Source of the DNA: Moringa oleifera
Lineage: Eukaryota > Streptophyta > Magnoliopsida > Brassicales > Moringaceae
DNA length: 64,000 nucleotides
Assembly: GCA_021397835.1 (NCBI GenBank)
Contig: JAJFZO010000747.1
Coordinates: 2,730,501-2,794,500 of the forward strand
Direction: 5' to 3'
Shown: in pieces, positions 29,361 to 40,933 of the stretch
Layout: each line of letters begins with the position of its first letter
Numbering within the stretch: position 1 is the stretch's first letter
The notes under the pieces: model-generated
The model's input: the letters and a program-made list of their open reading frames with translations, nothing else
Database searches by the model: none
Told to the model about the DNA's origin: nothing
Made by a program: the position numbers and the translations under genes

Positions 29361-29780
29361 TATATAAAATATTAATATTTATCTTGTATTATTTAATAAT
29401 ATTTAATATTTTAAAAGTGATAAATTAAAATTTTATTTATTAATTTGGTTTAGAATATTTCATCTTATTTTATATGCGTAAAGGGTATTTTTATTATAAA
29501 AATATTTGAATCACTTTTATTTTGAATTTTATTTTTCAAAATTTGATTTATTTTTGACTCATGAAATATTTTTTTATAATTTTTAGAAAATTTTATATTG
29601 TTTTTTAAAAAATGTGTTTAATGTTTAAAAATTATGATTTTTTTATAATAGTAGCTTGGATATTTTTTAACGTTTATGAAAAATTTTAAATTAAAATTTA
29701 TCCTACAAATTTTTTTGATTAATAATTTTTAAATATCAAAATTTATTTAATTACATAAAATAGATATCAAAATTTTAATG
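29361..29780. mobile_element. MITE-like inverted-repeat element, copy 2 (diverged)
   Basis: The left end ATATAAAATATTAATATTTA is mirrored by the right end, where the motif TAGATATCAAAATTTTAAT appears. The interior shares the order of words seen in copies 3 and 4, including an atagtagctt word near 29650. About 420 bp, no coding capacity. Confidence 0.45.
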
Positions 29781-30099
29781 TTTACAAAAAATTAATTTTT
29801 ATTTTAATATTAATTTTAAATATAAAATAATATTTAATAATATATAAGCCAAACCCTTAAAATTTATTTCAAAAATCATAAAATTAAATAATATGTAAAA
29901 TTTTATATTTTATTGAGAGATTGTTTTTATAAAAAAAATAAAAAAATAAAATTTTGACTTTTCCCTTTTAAATGGTTTAATTGCAAAAAGATGGCAACAG
30001 AGAATGCAGATTCCAAAAGTTAATGCCCATTGTTTTCTAGTGGGTATTAGTAAAATATTCAAAACATGAGGGACATATCTGCAAATAAAAAATCTTTTT

Positions 30100-31022
30100 C
30101 AGTTTTATAATTCATCCTCTCTCCAACTTGTTTCGGTTTCTATTCCAGTCTATCCCAGAGATTCTTCTCTCTTTCTCCCTGCTAGCCAGGCTCCGGCGGA
30201 TGTTGGACGGAACGTAATCTCGGGAAAATTATCGGGCGACTTGAGGCCAGAGATCCCATCAATATTCCACGCATTTCGGTACGGTCCCAATATATTTTAT
30301 TGCTGTGATTTGTAATTTTCTCTTATAGGTTCACACTTTGTCTGTCGTAACCTCCAGTGAGATCCGATTAATTATCATATTCGGATCCGAACCCGTTTCA
30401 TTGGTGGTGTGTCTGGATCCGAATTCATTGCTTGGACTTTGATTTGGATCAGCCTGTGATTTTATGGTCTTAATTCCTTTCTCTAGTTGCTTTAAATTAT
30501 TTCTACTTTCTCTGAAATTTTCTTTGTATTCTTTTTATATTAATTTTGTGTTTCTTCTTTTGCTGGATTTTTCTTTTCAGATGATTCTGTTTGGATTGGA
30601 CCAAAAGAAATGTGAAAATTTTGAGGGGAAATTGTGGTGATTCTGTTGTATTGCTCTGGATTTGGAAATTTTATTGGCACTGGGTTTGTCCTCTACTCCC
30701 GATTTGATTCTCTAATACATGGCTTCTTGAAGTTATAGAATTTTTCTTCTTTTATTTACTTCATTTGATCATACAAATGTCTCAAAGGTGGAATTTTTTG
30801 AGCAAAAGGTGTGAAGCCGATAAGTATGATATGATTTTTTGATTTCATGGAAAGAATATATAGATGGAGATTGGGTGGGTGTAAAGATCGGAACTCGTTT
30901 TCTGGGTATCGGGACCACAATGGACCGGATAATGATGGTAGCATTTTGAAGTCTTTTCAAGATTGTTTTTGTTTTGTGAAATTTGCTTGATTTTGTTGGA
31001 TTATACTGAAGATTTGCTTAAC
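30100..31022 (+). promoter_or_regulatory. F-box/kelch promoter and 5' leader, probably spliced
   Basis: Balanced composition begins near 30100 with CT-rich leader-like sequence (tctctctttctccctgctagc). A plausible donor (tttcg|gtacgg) lies near 30280. The frame of the coding ATG is closed by an in-frame TAG at 30939, so the coding start cannot lie further upstream on unspliced sequence. Confidence 0.5.
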
Positions 31023-32192
31023 ATGATGAGCGAATCTGGTTTCAATCATCTGATAATGGAAGAGGAGGCAGAAGAGGAAGCCAGTTCTTTTTCGATTGTG
31101 AATTCAAGGGGAGGAGTGAATGATGGTCGTTGCAAAATGGTATCAAGTGACTCGCTTCTCCCTGGTCTTATTGATGATGTTGCATTGAACTGTCTTGCTT
31201 GGGCTTCTAGATCAGACTATGCTTCACTATCATGTATAAACAAGAGGTTTAATAAGTTGATTAAAAGTGGGTATTTATATGGATTGAGGAAGCAGCTTGG
31301 CATTGTGGAGCATTGGGTGTATTTAGTTTGTGATCCTAGGGGGTGGGAAGTGTTTGATACCATGAGAAAGAAATGGATGATGTTGCCAAAGATACCATGT
31401 GATGAGTGTTTTAACCATGCAGATAAGGAGTCCTTGGCTGTGGGTAGTGAATTGTTGGTTTTTGGGCGTGAATTGTTTGAGTTTGCAATCTGGAAATATA
31501 GTTTGATTCGTCGTAGTTGGATCAAGTGTGAGGGAATGCACCGTCCTCGTTGTTTGTTTGGATCAGGTAGCCTTGGTTCTATAGCTATTGTTGCAGGAGG
31601 GAGTGATAAGAACGGTAATATTTTAAAATCGGCAGAGTTATATGATTCTTCATCCGGTAGATGGGAAATGTTGCCTAACATGCACTCACCGCGTAGACTG
31701 TGCTCTGGTTTTTTTATGGATGGTAAATTCTATGTTATTGGTGGGATGTCAAGTCCTACTGTTTCGTTGACTTGTGGTGAGGAGTTCAATCTTGAGACCA
31801 GAAAATGGAGGAAGATAGAGGGGATGTATCCCAATGTTAATAGGGCTGCTCAAGCTCCACCTCTTGTGGCAGTTGTCGATAATCAACTGTATGCACTTGA
31901 GTATCTTTCCAACATGGTGAAGAGATATGACAAGGAGAAGAACACGTGGGTTGTTTTGGGAAGGCTTCCAGTCAAAGCTGATTCATCAAATGGCTGGGGC
32001 CTCGCTTTCAAAGCTTGCGGAGAGGAACTTCTGGTTGTTGGTGGGCAGAGAGGTCCTGAAGGTGAAGCCATTGTCCTGAACTCATGGTGTCCAAAGTCAG
32101 GGGTCAAGGATGGCTCTTTAGATTGGAAGGTGCTTGGTGTGAAGGAACACGTTGGGGTGTTTGTGTACAATTGTGCTGTCATGGGTTGCTGA
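31023..32192 (+). CDS. F-box/kelch-repeat protein, SKIP11 / At5g60570 type
   Basis: Probable substrate-recognition subunit of an SCF (Skp1-Cullin-F-box) ubiquitin ligase. One uninterrupted coding exon of 389 residues begins at the ATG at 31023 (MMSESGF); an in-frame TAG at 30939 excludes an earlier start without splicing. An acidic N terminus (MEEEAEEEA) is followed by an F-box-like domain at about residues 44-90 ([34 protein letters not shown]). Kelch repeats occupy about 95-370, with the double-Gly motifs IVAGG and YVIGG each followed by conserved Tyr and Trp. The C terminus ends [10 protein letters not shown], diagnostic of this subgroup. The target protein cannot be told from sequence. 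Neighbour order favours the At5g60570 orthologue over SKIP11 itself. Confidence 0.93.
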   Translation: MMSESGFNHLIMEEEAEEEASSFSIVNSRGGVNDGRCKMVSSDSLLPGLIDDVALNCLAWASRSDYASLSCINKRFNKLIKSGYLYGLRKQLGIVEHWVYLVCDPRGWEVFDTMRKKWMMLPKIPCDECFNHADKESLAVGSELLVFGRELFEFAIWKYSLIRRSWIKCEGMHRPRCLFGSGSLGSIAIVAGGSDKNGNILKSAELYDSSSGRWEMLPNMHSPRRLCSGFFMDGKFYVIGGMSSPTVSLTCGEEFNLETRKWRKIEGMYPNVNRAAQAPPLVAVVDNQLYALEYLSNMVKRYDKEKNTWVVLGRLPVKADSSNGWGLAFKACGEELLVVGGQRGPEGEAIVLNSWCPKSGVKDGSLDWKVLGVKEHVGVFVYNCAVMGC

Positions 32193-33587
32193 GGATTCAT
32201 TTAGATTGACTTTTACAGAATGTTTAGGGTGCTTCCCTGCACATTATCTCATTGACTAGAATTAATTTTCACTGATATAGCGTTCCCAAGCTGGCAAGTT
32301 GTTTTCCTTCTCTTAATGGGCATGTATTTGAGAGTGTGTCTCACTTCCTGGTTCTTCAACTATTTGCTTTTGAGTGTACTTAGAGTCACTCTGGAAATGT
32401 GCTGTTCTCTTATTTTTCGCTTTCTACTTCTGATCCCCAGCCAACTATATATACCAATAAGTTGAAAGGTTTATTCTTTTATATGCTTTCATTTCCATTC
32501 CTCCATGGTTTGTTCCTGTAATTTTTCATCTCTGTCCCAGCTTTAACACAAAATTTTGTGTACCAGGAGCATAATACATCATTATATCTTAGGAAATGGA
32601 TACATTTTAGCACATCTTTTACATATATATATATATATACTCATTTCTTTTACCATTTTCCCCAAAGCAAGTAGATTTATATGATTCCTACTTCTGCCCA
32701 TCTTGCTGCATTCTTTTGTTCCAGCTCTTACATATGCAGGCATAGATGCATCAGTCTGTTCTACTTAGTTCAGGTTGAATCTGGTTCGAGGATTGCCCAG
32801 AGGGGTGTCTTGTTATGCAGTTGAGATACGATTTGCAACCTTCTCATTGGACTCTCTTCTTGTTCATATAGTAGGTCATTTGTTTAATGCTTTCCTCCTT
32901 AACTAGTCTCCTCCATTTAGATACTGGCAAAGGACTGCTCAGGGTGTTACTGCACTACTTTTCTGTGATGGGATCAATCCTGCCCATTATGCATCAGAGC
33001 TTATATTATAATCATCTGTGTTCGGGGCAATATTCTGTGTCAGCTCATGCCCATTAAAGCACTGGACACTGTCTGCATATCATTGTTTAAATATATGGCT
33101 ACTTGCTGCACATCTGCTCTCATATAGTTCACCAAACTCTCTGAAACCATCCTAAGATCTCCAGGAGCAGTATTGTTGAGAGTATCATGTTCACCATTTC
33201 ATCAGATGAACTCTGCACGATGTCAAGTGCTCATAAGATCTCTCGTTGCTGCCCTGACATTTAATAAAAATATGTCAATAAGATATATATGCATATATCT
33301 AAAAATATATATATTGTTTATTATGAGTTATTTTTTTAGGTACATTTAGTTAAAAATCATATGCTGAAAATGAAAACAAAGTTATTTTATGGATGATTCA
33401 ATGGACATTTGGTCAGTCAGATCTAGTATCTGAGTGTTTTCAACCTCACTTCAAAATCTTGAGGTGGATGAGTTTTTTATCTGGCAATCTAATTTTCTAA
33501 TTAATTATAAATTATTTATTTATTTATTAAAAATATAAAATTTAAATGTTATATTATTATTATTAGTATTATTTAAGATGAATATTT

Positions 33588-34050
33588 TATTACATTTTAA
33601 TATTTATTTATGTTATCAATTGAAATCTAATTTTAATGTTAGAAAGTGAAAAATAATATTTTGATCTATTAATTAATTTAAATTAAATTTTTAATTCAAA
33701 TGATTATAAAAAAAAATATTTTTGTGGTTAAAAATATTTAAAAATTTTAATATTTACTTAAGAATTTTTCATTTTATTTTGGATTTATTTCTAAATTTGA
33801 ATTTTTTAATTTAAAAAATATTTTAAGGATTTTAAAAATTTAATAATATAAATTTAAAAACATATTTTCAATAATTAATTTTTTTAAAATTTTAATAATA
33901 ATAATTTAAATATTTTTTACTTATAAAAATTACTGTATAAAATTTTTAATGTAATATAATATAATTTAAAATTGATAAATTTAAATTTAAATTATTATTC
34001 TTTAAAAATAAATTTAATTAATAAGATTAAATAAAAATAAAAATTTCATA
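33588..34050. mobile_element. MITE-like inverted-repeat element, copy 3
   Basis: Left end ATTTATTTATGTTATCAATT (33602 on) is close to the left end of copy 4. The right end (aatttaattaataagattaaataaaaataaaaatttcat) is its diverged inverted partner. About 460 bp, with interior word order like copy 4. Confidence 0.5.
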
Positions 34051-34866
34051 ATATCTTTATTATTATTATTAGTAAAAATGGGGTCATAAGTGACCGTTCA
34101 ATATAAGCTGTGGAAGTAGTTGGTATAAGGAGCAATGTGGGTCCAACCGCATCATATCATAGCTCCTACACCCATGCCACCCTCCAGCTACGGAAAGCCA
34201 GCAAATGATAAGGCCACCCAAACACAAAATCCCTGAAATAACCTCTTTGTGTGTATAAATAAATGTCAGCCCTAACTTTATGTGACTTTGGATTTATAAT
34301 GAAACATTCCAATTGCAACAAATCGGACAATTAATTGAATTGACATTATATGTACTTTTGTTATGCTAAATATTTTGATTTCTTCAAGATTTTAAAGTTA
34401 TTACAATTAACCTATTTAAATACATTAATTAAATATTAGGTAAATATATTTTTTTTTGATGATATCTGTTTTTTAATTTAATAATAAAATTAATTATATT
34501 GATTTTTAATTTAATTTAAATTAAATTTTGACTTAAATAATAATAAAAAATTAAAAAAATCTTTAATTTAAATAATTTTTGAATTATGACTTACTTTTTG
34601 TTAATTTTTTAGTTTTTAATATTTGTAAAAGATATTTTTTATTGCTTAAAAAATTTTAAAAATTTTTATTAATGGCAGTTTAAATATTTTTTATATTTAT
34701 AAAAATTTTAGTGTTAAATTTATTTTATAAAATTTTTAATTTAAATATCTTTAATTTTTAACTTCTTGATAAAATTTAAATTATTCAAATTGAAACATTA
34801 ATACAATTGATTCACCTCAAAATGTAAAATAAACAATAGATACAACTTAAAATTGGATAAAAATTC

Positions 34867-35373
34867 CATAAAATATTAATGTTTTATTTTATGTTATCAA
34901 TCAAACTTTTGAATTTAAAATGTGACAAATCAAATCATATCTATCAATTTAGTCTAAATTAAACTTTAACTTAAATGATTACAAAAATTAAAAATATTTT
35001 CATTATTAAAATACCTCAAAAATGATTCAAATGAATTTTTCACTCCATTTTGAGTTCATCATCCAAATTTGAACAATTTTCTATGCTAGATCTATTTTTT
35101 GTAAATTTTTAAAATTTTTGATAGTATAAATTTCAAAAAAATACTTTTAACATTAAAAAATTTGAAACTTTTTGTGGTAGTAGCTTAATTTTATTTTTTA
35201 ATATATAAAAAATTTCAAGTCAAAATTTGTTATATAGAACATTCAATTTGAATATTTCAAATTTTTAAATTTTTTAATAAGGTTCAATTCAGATCAAATT
35301 GATAGATCGATTTATTATTTTTTAAATATAAAAATTTAATTGATAACATAAGATAAATATCAAAATTTTATGG
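34867..35373. mobile_element. MITE-like inverted-repeat element, copy 4 (best preserved)
   Basis: The left end begins CCATAAAATATTAATG; the right end is ...AAAATTTTATGG, its inverted counterpart. Matching words extend inward: TTATGTTATCAAT is shared exactly at both ends, and ATCTATCAATTT about 70-80 bases in is also shared. The terminal inverted repeats are therefore about 110 bp of an element about 507 bp long. No ORF. A target-site duplication was not evident. The superfamily is not assigned. Confidence 0.6.
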
Positions 35374-36893
35374 GATCTTTACCCATTAGAATTTCTTTTA
35401 ATATTTATCTCGAATATAAAGCAAGCCAATGATTCTACATTCAATACTTTTGAATATAAATATTTAGAAAATATTAATATAAAATTATTTAATTTTGATA
35501 TTTACAAAATAAAATTAAAGTAAGAAAAAATATGTTTTTAATGTTCATACCAAAAATTTTTTAATTAACTTATTTTCCTGGTATTTGTTTTCTTAGCTCT
35601 ATTTGGTATTGTTGGATCAAAGTTGCTATGGATGGAATTGGATAATTACAGTGTATGCCGTTAAGAGAAAACCAGAAATCAAATCTTCCTAAATGTTTCT
35701 CTTTCCTTCTTTTTTTTAACTTCACTCTCACCTCTCTCACTTTATTTGTTTGGATTTTTTAGTTTTTATTACAAATTGAATATTAAAAAATATTAAGAAG
35801 CTCTCGAAACTATAAAAAATTCAATCAAGATATGCTTTTAAATGATATATTTTGGTTTAAAATAGAGATGTTTTTGCTTGTTGGGTACTCAGAACTCAAT
35901 GCTCTCGACACGTTTCATTGTTTTTTTATTTTTGTATTCTTAATTTATATTTTGTATATGAAAGCTTGATCATATGTTTTTGATGCGTTTTAAATAATTA
36001 TAGTAGTTGGTTTATGAATCTTTGGTTCTAGGTATATCATTGTGCATTATTTTATTTTATTTTTTGGTACTTTGGAGTAAAAAATAGATTTTGATATATC
36101 GATGTGTATTGTTTGTATTAGTTATTCAATTTTTGGTATCTAAGTTTTGTTATCTGGGTTAACTCATAACATGATATTAAGAATCATAACAACATCTACT
36201 ATTTTGTGGCATGTTTGCGAGAATCACAACTTATTTAATTATTTTGTTTCTTTTTAAGATGTTTTTGTAGGTAGTTTTTCACTTTCGTTGCTTGATTGAC
36301 AAAATCGCTACTAGCTTTTCGCTATCGTTATTTCATTTTCAATTTTGTTATGACATTTTCATTTTTGTAACTTGATTCATCAAATTTTTTATATTGTTAT
36401 ATTAATTTAATAACTTATTTATTTGTTTTGTTCAATTTGTAGCCTCTGTTTACTTAATTTTTGACATATTTTTTTGTTTAATTAATTTATTGTGCAAATA
36501 AAAATCATTGTTAGGACAATTGTGACTCCCCAAAGAGTATTAAAAGGTCAGGATCATCCCAAATATAAATCATATTTTGAACGATTTATAAAAGAAGAAG
36601 TTCAATAGAACTTACCTAGAGCATTTCTTGAAACTGCACAATGAATTTAACTTTTTTAAGATCATTATCCTTAATTTATTAATTTGAGAGATTGAGCAAT
36701 CTCGTAAGGACAAAATGCGATTCTGATTAAATTCACTAAGTGTACTTCAACAGCAAGGGAGAATTTTACGTAATAATTAAACTAAAATTTGATGAGCCGG
36801 CAAATATGGACAACATTAAAGCCCACCCATATCTATCGTTATTGATTACTTTGAGGGAGGGATAAAGCCAATAAAAGTACTATTAAGTTAAGG

Positions 36894-37103
36894 TTGCTTG
36901 AAAGAGAATTTGACGATGATACGATAAAACTTGGGCTACTATATCTACTTAATGGCTTCATTAAAAGCCAAGATGAGCGATAACATGTCCATCTTGATGG
37001 CTTGAAAATATTTAATAGCTTCTTATGGGGTACATTAGTGTGTTGCAACTTTTTATTGCACTTAAAAAATGCAGCTATAATTGAGATGTGTAAGGTGAGG
37101 TAA
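36894..37103 (+). pseudogene. relic of a DUF1985 (transposon-associated, Ulp1-type) ORF
   Basis: One forward frame reads LLEREF, then DDDTIKLGLLYLLNGFIK, a stop codon at 36981, then HVHLDGLKIFNSFLWGTL, then LHLKNAAI. The spacing of LLYxLxG, a charged stretch, LxxxxxFNSFxWG and a following Phe/Leu-rich helix matches the DUF1985 domain of plant Ulp1-like proteins carried by Mutator-type elements. The internal stop and decayed upstream frame (36590-36890) show it is not functional. The match is from memory of the domain pattern and needs a profile search. Confidence 0.45.
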
Positions 37104-38150
37104 TGAGCTACAATGTCTATCATTTTGGAGTATCATGATGGAACAATGTTTTTGTGTGAAAATCTCAATTTATAATGGGTAGTTAAAGCTATAAAGTAGA
37201 GATTACATTCGTGATTTTATTGTTTTGAATAAAAAAAATTAAAAGAATTGCATCGTTCTTGTCTTCAACTATCACAAACACCACATATGTTCTTAACAAT
37301 ATTTTGCTCCACTAAATTTATAATTACTAGTAAAACTATGTTTTCATCGTACAATAAAAATATAATATCATTATCGTTCAATATCTTGACTTTGGTAAAA
37401 ATTTTGCCAAAATTTATTATAGTATATAATATAATATCATACTTAGAGAAATCAATATCCACATAAGATTTTAACCAAATCCAATAACTACATATTCGTC
37501 AAACTCCTCTCAACAATGAAGTCCATAATTTTCAAAGATTTACTCGCATAATTAAAACTTACTTTTAATCATTCTATAATGAAAACATAAACTTTATATA
37601 TATCAATGTACAAAAATGATAAAAAATACACGAATATATTAACAACATATGTTTTATTGCTTATTATATACAAAATTTATGAAACAATTTTCTTTAAAAT
37701 TTTCAAACATGAATACACGATTTGTCTTAAAACAAGTTTTCTTAAACGTACCATATTTATCAATTACGTTATAAAAATTTCAAAATTTTTACATTTTATT
37801 TATCATATGAATCAAGCAATTACTTTAGTTTTGTGGGATTTTATAATCAATACACAATTCTTTACACAAAAACATCACAGTTTCATTCACCATATGAAAT
37901 CATCATCAGTCAAGATTGTATCATCATTCAAAATGATACCTTAACTCTCTAGATTCAATTAAATATTTATTGAATTTATAAAAAAAATTAACAAAAAAGC
38001 AAAGATCTCTTTTTTAATGTTTACTATCCAAAAACTTAAGTTAGTAAAAAAGAGTTATTTTTTGAAAAAAAAGGAAAGAGCAGCTAATTTCGGTAATTTT
38101 CTCTTAAAAAGTAATATAATAAATACTGAGAAGTGGAGAAAGTAAGAAAA
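37104..38150. other. A+T-rich intergenic spacer
   Basis: A+T rich. Frames at 37248-37466 and 37606-37944 are rich in Ile, Lys, Asn, Tyr and Phe, as expected from random A+T-rich DNA, and have no family resemblance. The right end grades into the LUL promoter. Confidence 0.6.
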
Positions 38151-38159
38151 AGGAAACTT

Positions 38160-38182
38160 CCACGTGTAAAGAATAGCCACGT
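38160..38182. promoter_or_regulatory. G-box plus second ACGT core in the LUL-type E3 promoter
   Basis: CCACGTGT (G-box CACGTG at 38161-38166) followed 16 bases on by GCCACGTAG. Paired ACGT cores are typical of bZIP/ABRE-type elements. They lie about 720 bases upstream of the coding ATG and roughly 150-250 bases before the likely leader. Confidence 0.45.
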
Positions 38183-38319
38183 AGAACTGCAAGGGCACAT
38201 ATTATGGGCAGGGAAGAGGCAGAGCAGAGCACGCGGTTAAGTTTGCACGATGAGGAGGCTTATGGATTCTTCCTGGTTAGTGCCACTTCTGAGAATGAGA
38301 GATTCTTCTTATTTATTTT

Positions 38320-38881
38320 ACTTAAATTCAATAGATATCCTCGTTAACCCCAATTTCTAGATTCTCGTTGTTGTCCTGCTCTGACTCTCATCTCTCTCTC
38401 TTACGGGTTTTGCAGATCGGGAATTTAGAGCGGTATAGGGCAGGAATCAGTTGTCAGGTTTGCAGGCTTTTGGATCTTATCAGTCGTACTATTTTCTTTT
38501 TCATTCATTTAAATTCTTTTTTTCATTTTTCTATTACCATTGTTTTCTTAAAATTGGGTAGCGTCAAGTTTTGTTTTTCTTTTTTTTTTTAATTTATAAT
38601 TTCGCTTCTGTTTGTTTGCCGAGAAAACTTTGAGAGGGAAAGAAAATGATTTACCCTCTATCCCGAATTTATCATTACTTAAATGCTTATGAAATATAAA
38701 ATTTTCTCATCTGAGTACTACTAACAAAATTCTTTTCAGTAATAAGGTTATGGAGACAACTGTTGGGACTCTAAAGGAAGTACTGGAACTGAGAATTGTT
38801 CATTCTCTTTTTTTGATTTTCCTTGTGATCAGTTTTCTCACTAACCAAAAGGAAAGTTCGAGAAAGAAGAGGTCGAAGAAA
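38320..38881 (+). promoter_or_regulatory. 5' leader with a spliced intron upstream of the LUL-type E3
   Basis: A non-coding first exon probably ends at ...gttgtcag|gtttgc (38456). Its intron may end at either of two acceptors: ttcttttcag at 38739 or a pyrimidine-rich ...ttttccttgtgatcag at 38832. The choice decides which ATG comes first (see findings). Confidence 0.45.
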
Positions 38882-40933
38882 ATGGGAAATAGTGCTGGCA
38901 GTAGTGTATCTCGTCGGAGATACCAAGGCCATCATCCGCAACCACCCGCACGGCCAACACAACCACCGACACCCTCTTCGCAACCCGAAATCACAGGAAA
39001 CCAATATGTAATTGCTGTGTCCACAGCATACCCATCTCAATTCCCTAACGCCAATTTGCCTCAGTATAATCCGTACCCTAGTTACCACCCTGCAGCGCCA
39101 TCTACGATTAGTTACCATCGTGATCCTCGTGGTCGGTACCCTGGTGCGATGGCTCCCCATTTGGTTAACCAGAATGTTGAGCATCAAAAGGCGGTGACAA
39201 TTCGGAATGACGTGAATATCAAGAAGGAGACTGTTAGGCTTGAGCCTGATGAGGAGAATCCTGGGAAGTTCCTTGTTGCTTTCACATTTGATGCAAATGT
39301 AGCTGGAAGGTAAATTTGCTCAATCACAAAATGGATTTGTAATATTTATGTAATAGCTCTATTTATGTGTATGGATGCGTGCTGGTTTTTAGAATTTGTT
39401 GTGCTACTTCTATTCATGGTGTTGATGTTATATGAAGTTCTGCTATCATGATGCTGAGAGTCGATGACTGAATCAAGTAACTTTCTGAAATATGAGCTGC
39501 ATGGATTCTTGTATATCACAGAACAGAAAGTGACTCTTGTTTTTCTATAATTAAAGTTATCTTCATTCGAAATATATGTTAGAAAAAAAAATTGTTTTCT
39601 ATTATGATATTCTACTGAAAAGTAAACCCAGAATTCACTCATGTAGTAAAAGAGATCTTGCAGTTTTCATGAAAATTTTACTAGTAGGTGCCTATCCTAA
39701 ACACATTGTTAAAAATTGTAAGCTACTTCTATTGTTTATTAATCTTGCCTTGATTTCACTACCGTGTGCTTGTAATTGTGCTTCATTTACTTCAAAATTT
39801 TGACCTTTTGTGACTACATCTATGTTCAGTTCTCACTAACAGTTTTTGTGTACGTCTTCTTGTAATGATTTTTTCTTCTGTTTTTCTACTGCAGCATTAC
39901 TGTAATATTTTTTGCTAAAGAAGGTGTTGATTGTGACCTGGTGGCAACAAGGGAAGATCTGTTTAAACCTGTCAGTGTCACTTTCCAACAAGGTCTTGGT
40001 CAAAAGTTTAGACAACCTTCTGGAACCGGGATTGACTTCTCAATGCTTGAGAATACAGAATTAATGGAGGATGGTATTGATATGGGAATCTATCCTCTTG
40101 TTGTCAAGGCTGAGGCATACACAACGAACCAAAGTGAATCTGAAGAAAATTCCAAAGCAAATTTCACCAAGAACTCACAGATCACCCTGGCAGTGTTTGA
40201 AAATAGGGAAAAAGGTGATTACCAGGTGAGGGTGATGAAACAGATCCTATGGGTGAATGGAATGAGGTATGAGCTGCAGGAGATTTATGGTATCGGGAAT
40301 GCAGTTGATGACGAGCAAGATGAGAATGATGACCCTGGCAAAGAATGTGTTGTCTGCTTATCAGAACCACGAGACACAACTGTTCTCCCATGCCGACACA
40401 TGGTAAATACTTTCTTTTATAGACATCATGACTAGATTTAGAGTAAATTTGAGAAACACATCACCTTTATACATGTATATATTTATTTATCTCTCCCACT
40501 AACAGACGAGACACTCACCGGTGGAATTGATGATTACTATACCAGAGCTCATGGGTAACTTGCATAGCTAAACCAGTAAATTTGGACTGACTACATTTTT
40601 TCGGAAAAGAAACAGAAAATGGTAATATATGATATTGACAATTGTTCATCAGTTAATTAGCAGCTCAACACAGAGAGGTGCTTTGCATTCTTCAAATAGA
40701 CTTTCTTCTGATTTTGTAGAAGTAACCAACTCTGTTCATAGCTGCTGAGCATGCAGGGTAGTTTATTTTTTTTTTCCTGTTAATCTTTTTTTTTTTCGTT
40801 CTGGCTGTGTATGCAGTGCTTGTGCAGTGGGTGTGCCAAAGTCTTGTGCTTTCAGACAAACCGGTGTCCCATTTGCAGACAACCGGTAGAGCGGCTACTG
40901 GAGATCAAGGTGAACAATGGAACTGATGATTGA
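38882..40933 (+). CDS. LUL/LOG2-type RING E3 ubiquitin ligase
   Basis: E3 ligase of the LOG2-like (LUL) family; LOG2 acts at membranes with GDU1 in amino-acid export. Three exons, 38882-39309, 39895-40402 and 40817-40933, give 350 residues. The start chosen is MGNSAGSS, because LUL proteins begin MGN with an N-myristoylation signal; an in-frame ATG at 38750 would add 44 residues. The N-terminal region is Pro/Gln/Tyr rich and disordered. A conserved central DAR2-type region follows ([16 protein letters not shown] through [14 protein letters not shown]). The C-terminal C3HC4 RING has Cys294, 297, 309, His311, Cys315, 318, 329 and 332 (PCRHMCLCSGC, CPICR). The two splice junctions fall within or beside conserved motifs and restore them. 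Which LUL paralogue it is was not resolved. Confidence 0.94.

Larger units (their letters stand above)
24826..30100. other. GRIK 3' UTR, then A+T-rich spacer
   Basis: The first 350 bases are the probable 3' UTR and flank. From 25190 to about 27680, and again from 28200 to 30060, the sequence is extremely A+T rich with no plausible exon. MITE-like copies and an island of balanced composition at 27700-28080 are listed separately. Short frames at 25901, 27082 and 28051 have no coding character. Confidence 0.65.
32193..36500. other. F-box/kelch 3' flank, then A+T-rich spacer with inverted-repeat elements
   Basis: 32193-33450 has ordinary composition and starts with the 3' UTR; no coding exon was recognised in it. 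From 33480 to 35570 the DNA is very A+T rich and holds two MITE-like copies. 35580-36500 is A+T rich with scattered normal stretches and no assignable feature. A TA tract lies at 32622-32640. Confidence 0.6.

Noticed and set aside
31217..31681. 154-codon minus-strand frame in the F-box/kelch gene
   Set aside because: Antisense shadow of the coding exon.
37606..37944. 112-codon forward frame
   Set aside because: Residue content (Ile, Lys, Tyr, Phe, Asn) is that of random A+T-rich DNA.
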